Assembly: GCF_001949145.1 (NCBI RefSeq)
Contig: NW_019091377.1
Span: forward strand, 1,751,732 to 1,767,077
Direction: 5' to 3'
Origin: Acanthaster planci
Taxonomy: Eukaryota > Echinodermata > Asteroidea > Valvatida > Acanthasteridae
Length of the DNA: 15,346 nucleotides
Positions 15,005 through 15,346 of this stretch are shown one piece after another (position 1 is the first letter of the stretch; each line of letters starts with the position of its first letter). The position numbers and the translations under genes were made by a program. The notes below the pieces were generated by a model. It had not been told where the DNA came from, made no database searches, and was given only the letters and a program-made list of their open reading frames with translations.

Positions 15005-15346
15005 AACTAAATTGGAAAAAAGTTCCAAGACTATTGCCTTGTAAAAACTAAATTTGAATCAGAAAAGGTTGGAAGACTATTGCCTTGTAAAAACTGAACT
15101 TGAATCAGAAAAGGTTGGAAGACTATTGCCTTGTGAAAACTGAATTTGAATCAGAAAAGTTGCAAGATTATAGCCTTTTGAAAACTTATTTAGAATCAGA
15201 AAGAGTTGCAAGACTATAGCCTTGGGAAAACTGAATAGAATCAAAAAGTTGCAAAACTATTAACTGAGGAAAACTAAATTAGAAAAAAGTTGCAAGACGA
15301 TAGCTTTGTGAAAACTGAATTAGAATCAGAAAAATGTTGCAAAACT
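15005..15346 (+). repeat. Tandem array, unit about 45 bp, running off the right edge
   Basis: The unit is roughly GACTATAGCCTTGTGAAAAC followed by TGAATTAGAATCAGAAAAAG and TTGCAA. Unit anchors fall at 15029, 15075, 15121, 15166, 15212, 15255, 15296 and 15342, so periods are 46, 46, 45, 46, 43, 41 and 46 bp. Copies differ by substitutions and small deletions. The array starts before the adjacent MITE (14351-14408) and continues past the window. Confidence 0.93.

Overview
The window is animal genomic DNA carrying most of one nuclear gene, the orthologue of ACADM (medium-chain acyl-CoA dehydrogenase, MCAD), on the + strand. Nine coding exons between 869 and 12770 can be followed by translation; all eight introns between them are GT-AG. 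Exons are GC-rich islands in AT-rich introns of 0.4-3.2 kb. The reading runs from the start of the mature enzyme to a stop codon. The first roughly 40 residues (start codon and mitochondrial transit peptide) are not convincingly present and probably lie upstream. Intron sizes, SINEs with a MIR/L2-like tail, abundant MITEs and CCCTAA-rich intron sequence suggest a marine invertebrate, perhaps a non-vertebrate deuterostome (cephalochordate, hemichordate or echinoderm). I cannot name the species, and a lophotrochozoan is not excluded.

Layout: 1-868 is upstream intron, with a weak exon candidate at the very left edge. 869-12770 holds the nine exons, matching human ACADM exons 3-12 with human exons 7 and 8 fused. 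12771 to about 12960 is the probable 3' UTR. The rest, to 15346, is intergenic or repetitive DNA.

The introns and 3' flank hold most of the repeat structure: a 118-bp-arm foldback hairpin (1451-1690); five direct copies and one inverted copy of an 18-bp motif (2520-3113); two tRNA-derived SINE-like elements (about 4036-4165 on +, about 11213-11462 on -); two related TTAA-bounded MITEs of about 0.6 kb in opposite orientations (6122-6698 and 14409-15004); an unrelated 189-bp TTAA-bounded element (10151-10339); an 18-bp minisatellite (7379-7576); telomere-like degenerate repeats (10549-10710); and a tandem array with a period of about 45 bp that continues past the right edge and is split by the second MITE.

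There is only one gene, so no multi-gene pathway is visible. I see no sign of a new multi-gene system. The most informative observations are the MITE inserted in phase within a tandem array, the near-perfect foldback, the fused exon and a glycine where human MCAD has Lys304.
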